NCBI GenBank assembly: GCA_003601535.1
Contig: PIXW01000079.1
Span: forward strand, 1-16,441
From: ANME-2 cluster archaeon
GTDB taxonomy: Archaea; Halobacteriota; Methanosarcinia; Methanosarcinales; Methanogasteraceae
Length of the DNA stretch: 16,441 nucleotides
Direction: 5' to 3'
The position numbers and the translations under genes are program-made. Shown here piece by piece: positions 14,472 to 16,441 of the stretch (the stretch's first letter is position 1; the number at the start of each line of letters is the position of its first letter). The notes under the pieces were generated by a model. That model was given only the letters and a program-made list of their open reading frames with translations, was not told the DNA's origin and made no database searches.

Positions 14472-16441
14472 ATGGACAAATTATTGTATCTTGCACCCGC
14501 AGCAGGCATTCTCAGTCTGATATTTGCGGGTTTGTTTGCGTACCTTGTTTTGAAGCAGCCGGCTGGCACAGAAGAGATGCAGAAAATCGCATCAGCAATA
14601 CAGGAGGGTGCGATGGCGTATCTGAACCGGCAGTACAAGACGGTTGCGATCGTCGCAATCATACTGGCGGCTGCGATCTATACGTTGCTTGGTGTCGATG
14701 GACCAAGGATCGCTTTCGGATTCCTTGCTGGCGCAATAGCATCTGCCGGGGCAGGGTACATCGGCATGAATGTCTCGGTTCGTGCGAACGTGAGAACAGC
14801 AAACGCCGCGAAGGAGGGTCTTGAAAAGGCGATATCTGTCGCATTCAAAGGAGGTGCTGTGACAGGGCTCGCGGTGGTCGGTCTCGCGCTGCTCGGCACC
14901 AGTGGATTCTATATATTGTATGGAGGTGAACCACAGAATGTTGATCTGGTTGTTGGTTTTGGATTTGGTGCGAGTCTGATCAGTCTCTTTGCGAGGGTTG
15001 GAGGCGGCATATACACGAAAGCTGCTGATGTCGGCGCTGATCTCGTCGGCAAGGTGGAGGCAGGAATCCCCGAGGATGACCCGAGAAACGCGGCTGTGAT
15101 CGCTGATAATGTTGGAGATAATGTTGGAGATTGCGCTGGTATGGGCGCTGATCTGTTCGAGACGTATGTGGTAACATCACTTGCAGCGATGCTTCTTGGA
15201 GCGATTGTAATCGCCAAACATCCTGAATATCCGAACGCTGTCACGTATCCGTTGATTCTTGGAGCGGTGGCAATCATTGCATCGATCATTGCGGTATTCT
15301 GCGTCAGGCTCGGTAAGAGTAAGAAGATCATGCGCGCCCTCTATAAAGGAGTGGCAGCAGCCGCATTAATCTCTGTTGTGGCATTCTACATTGTTACTGA
15401 TAAATTGATGCATGATATGAAATTTTATTATGCATCGCTTGTTGGAATCGCAATCATGGTGCTGGTCGTGGTCATCACCGAATACTACACCTCAAAGAGT
15501 TACAGACCTGTAAAGGTTGTTGCACACGCATCAACGACAGGAGCTGGCACGAACATCATATCAGGTCTCGCTGTTGGTCTTGAAAGCACAGCGATGCCAG
15601 TGATCGTGATCTGCGCCGGCATCCTGACCGCATTCTTCGTGGTTGGCGGACTCTCAGAGCCCGATCTCGGACTCTATGGTATCGCTATAGCAGCGGCTGC
15701 AATGCTCTCGACGACAGGAATTATCGTTGCCCTCGACTCGTACGGACCGATCACTGATAATGCTGGCGGCATTGCTGAGATGGCTGCACTTCCGGAAAAG
15801 ACCAGATATGTGACCGATCAACTCGACGCCGTTGGAAACACAACCAAAGCAGTAACCAAGGGCTATGCGATCGGTTCGGCAGCGCTTGGCGCACTGGCAC
15901 TCTTTGCAGATTACAGGTACAAGGTCGGACTTGGCGCTGGAGATCTCGGCCTTGATAATCCGGTAGTTCTGGTCGGACTCTTCATCGGAGGACTCCTTCC
16001 GTTCCTGTTCAGCGCGGTAACGATGAATGCGGTCGGGAAAGCCGCTTTCGAGATTGTAGAAGAGGTGCGGAGGCAGTTTCGAGAGATTCCAGGCATCATG
16101 GAAGGGACGACAAAACCAGAGTACGGAAAGGCGGTGGACATCGTGACGAAAGCCGCAATCCGGGAGATGGTGATTCCTGGCATTCTTGCGATCGGTGTGC
16201 CGCTTTTCGTTGGGCTTGTGCTTGGCAAGGTTGCGCTTGGCGGGCTTCTGATCGGAATCATCGTTGTTGGACTCTTGATGGCGCTATTTATGGCAAACAG
16301 CGGTGCTGCATGGGACAACGCAAAGAAACTGATTGAGGACGGTGAGTATGGTGGAAAAGGTTCTGATGCTCACAAAGCAGCGGTTGTTGGCGACACGGTC
16401 GGCGATCCGTTCAAGGACACGTCAGGACCTGCGCTAAATCC
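14472..16441 (+). CDS. hppA: Membrane-bound proton-translocating pyrophosphatase, K+-independent type (3' end outside window)
   Basis: Hydrolyses pyrophosphate and pumps cations outward across the membrane. 656 codons are visible and the reading frame runs off the window edge at [11 protein letters not shown], so roughly 15-20 residues are missing from a protein of about 670. The catalytic region is intact: [20 protein letters not shown] (177-196) and [19 protein letters not shown] (202-220). A second conserved block is [19 protein letters not shown] (420-438). GNTTKAVT has Lys459 and Thr462, the K-x-x-T pair of K+-independent H+-pumping enzymes; K+-dependent ones have Ala and Gly or Ala there. 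About 15-16 hydrophobic helices are visible. The ATG follows AGGTGA by 7 nt. It could recover energy from biosynthetic pyrophosphate in an energy-limited archaeon. Confidence 0.95.
   Translation, partial: MDKLLYLAPAAGILSLIFAGLFAYLVLKQPAGTEEMQKIASAIQEGAMAYLNRQYKTVAIVAIILAAAIYTLLGVDGPRIAFGFLAGAIASAGAGYIGMNVSVRANVRTANAAKEGLEKAISVAFKGGAVTGLAVVGLALLGTSGFYILYGGEPQNVDLVVGFGFGASLISLFARVGGGIYTKAADVGADLVGKVEAGIPEDDPRNAAVIADNVGDNVGDCAGMGADLFETYVVTSLAAMLLGAIVIAKHPEYPNAVTYPLILGAVAIIASIIAVFCVRLGKSKKIMRALYKGVAAAALISVVAFYIVTDKLMHDMKFYYASLVGIAIMVLVVVITEYYTSKSYRPVKVVAHASTTGAGTNIISGLAVGLESTAMPVIVICAGILTAFFVVGGLSEPDLGLYGIAIAAAAMLSTTGIIVALDSYGPITDNAGGIAEMAALPEKTRYVTDQLDAVGNTTKAVTKGYAIGSAALGALALFADYRYKVGLGAGDLGLDNPVVLVGLFIGGLLPFLFSAVTMNAVGKAAFEIVEEVRRQFREIPGIMEGTTKPEYGKAVDIVTKAAIREMVIPGILAIGVPLFVGLVLGKVALGGLLIGIIVVGLLMALFMANSGAAWDNAKKLIEDGEYGGKGSDAHKAAVVGDTVGDPFKDTSGPALN

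Noticed and set aside
15106..15132. Tandem repeat of about 12 nt (GATAATGTTGGA twice) in hppA
   Set aside because: It encodes the conserved DNVGDNVGD active-site segment of pyrophosphatases and is therefore protein-driven.
14909..15331. Open frame antisense to hppA
   Set aside because: The composition (Pro, Ser, Ala, Thr) is that expected from the complement of a Gly/Ala/Val-rich membrane protein; no motif or promoter is present.
1..16441. tRNA, rRNA, CRISPR arrays, insertion sequences or prophage
   Set aside because: I saw no cloverleaf with CCA-type ends, no regularly spaced repeats, and no transposase, integrase or phage gene. A covariance-model scan would be needed to exclude small RNAs fully.

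Overview
The window looks archaeal and most likely comes from a methanogen or methanotroph relative (Euryarchaeota/Halobacteriota, Methanosarcinales- or ANME-like); this is inference from gene content. Evidence includes an F420-dependent sulfite reductase (Fsr), an archaeal GatD, two small families typical of archaea (UPF0147 and UPF0148), a presenilin-type A22 protease, and TATA/BRE promoters with several leaderless-looking starts. Nothing indicates a phage, plasmid, CRISPR array or insertion sequence. The content is mostly core metabolism with some less understood genes.

Layout. 1-165: the apparent 3' end of a plus-strand membrane protein, ending inside a palindromic repeat followed by T6. 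166-3706: a redox module with fsr on the minus strand, a divergent Lrp/AsnC regulator, and trxB. Half-sites of an operator-like sequence (TTCGTWA type) lie in the fsr/lrp intergenic region and overlap the fsr BRE. 3681-6346: a complete biotin ECF importer on the minus strand (bioY, a fused double ATPase ecfAA', ecfT) with overlapping genes and a BirA-type operator at its promoter. 6347-6547: non-coding, with a second dispersed repeat. 6548-9313: a UPF0148 zinc-ribbon gene on the minus strand, divergent from a tight plus-strand set of UPF0147, gatD and a metallophosphoesterase.

9331-13107 is a minus-strand series. In order of transcription it is a ribbon-helix-helix protein with an unrecognised C-terminal region, a 27-codon membrane micro-ORF, a Nudix-TrmO fusion, hemB and ccdA. 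The micro-ORF is joined to the gene on each side by ATGA stop/start overlaps. 13311-14195 encodes a presenilin-family protease. 14472 to the window edge encodes a K+-independent H+-pumping pyrophosphatase, cut off near its C terminus.

How the genes fit together. Fsr needs siroheme, which is made from porphobilinogen, the product of HemB. The Lrp regulator is placed to control fsr and itself, and TrxB provides thiol reduction next to a sulfite-reducing enzyme. BioY-EcfAA'-EcfT form one importer under predicted biotin-responsive repression. GatD with its GatE partner (outside the window) makes Gln-tRNA(Gln), and the TrmO domain modifies tRNA, so translation and tRNA quality are a second theme. 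The points most worth following are the micro-ORF and Nudix-TrmO arrangement, the BirA operator, and the Lrp/fsr operator.
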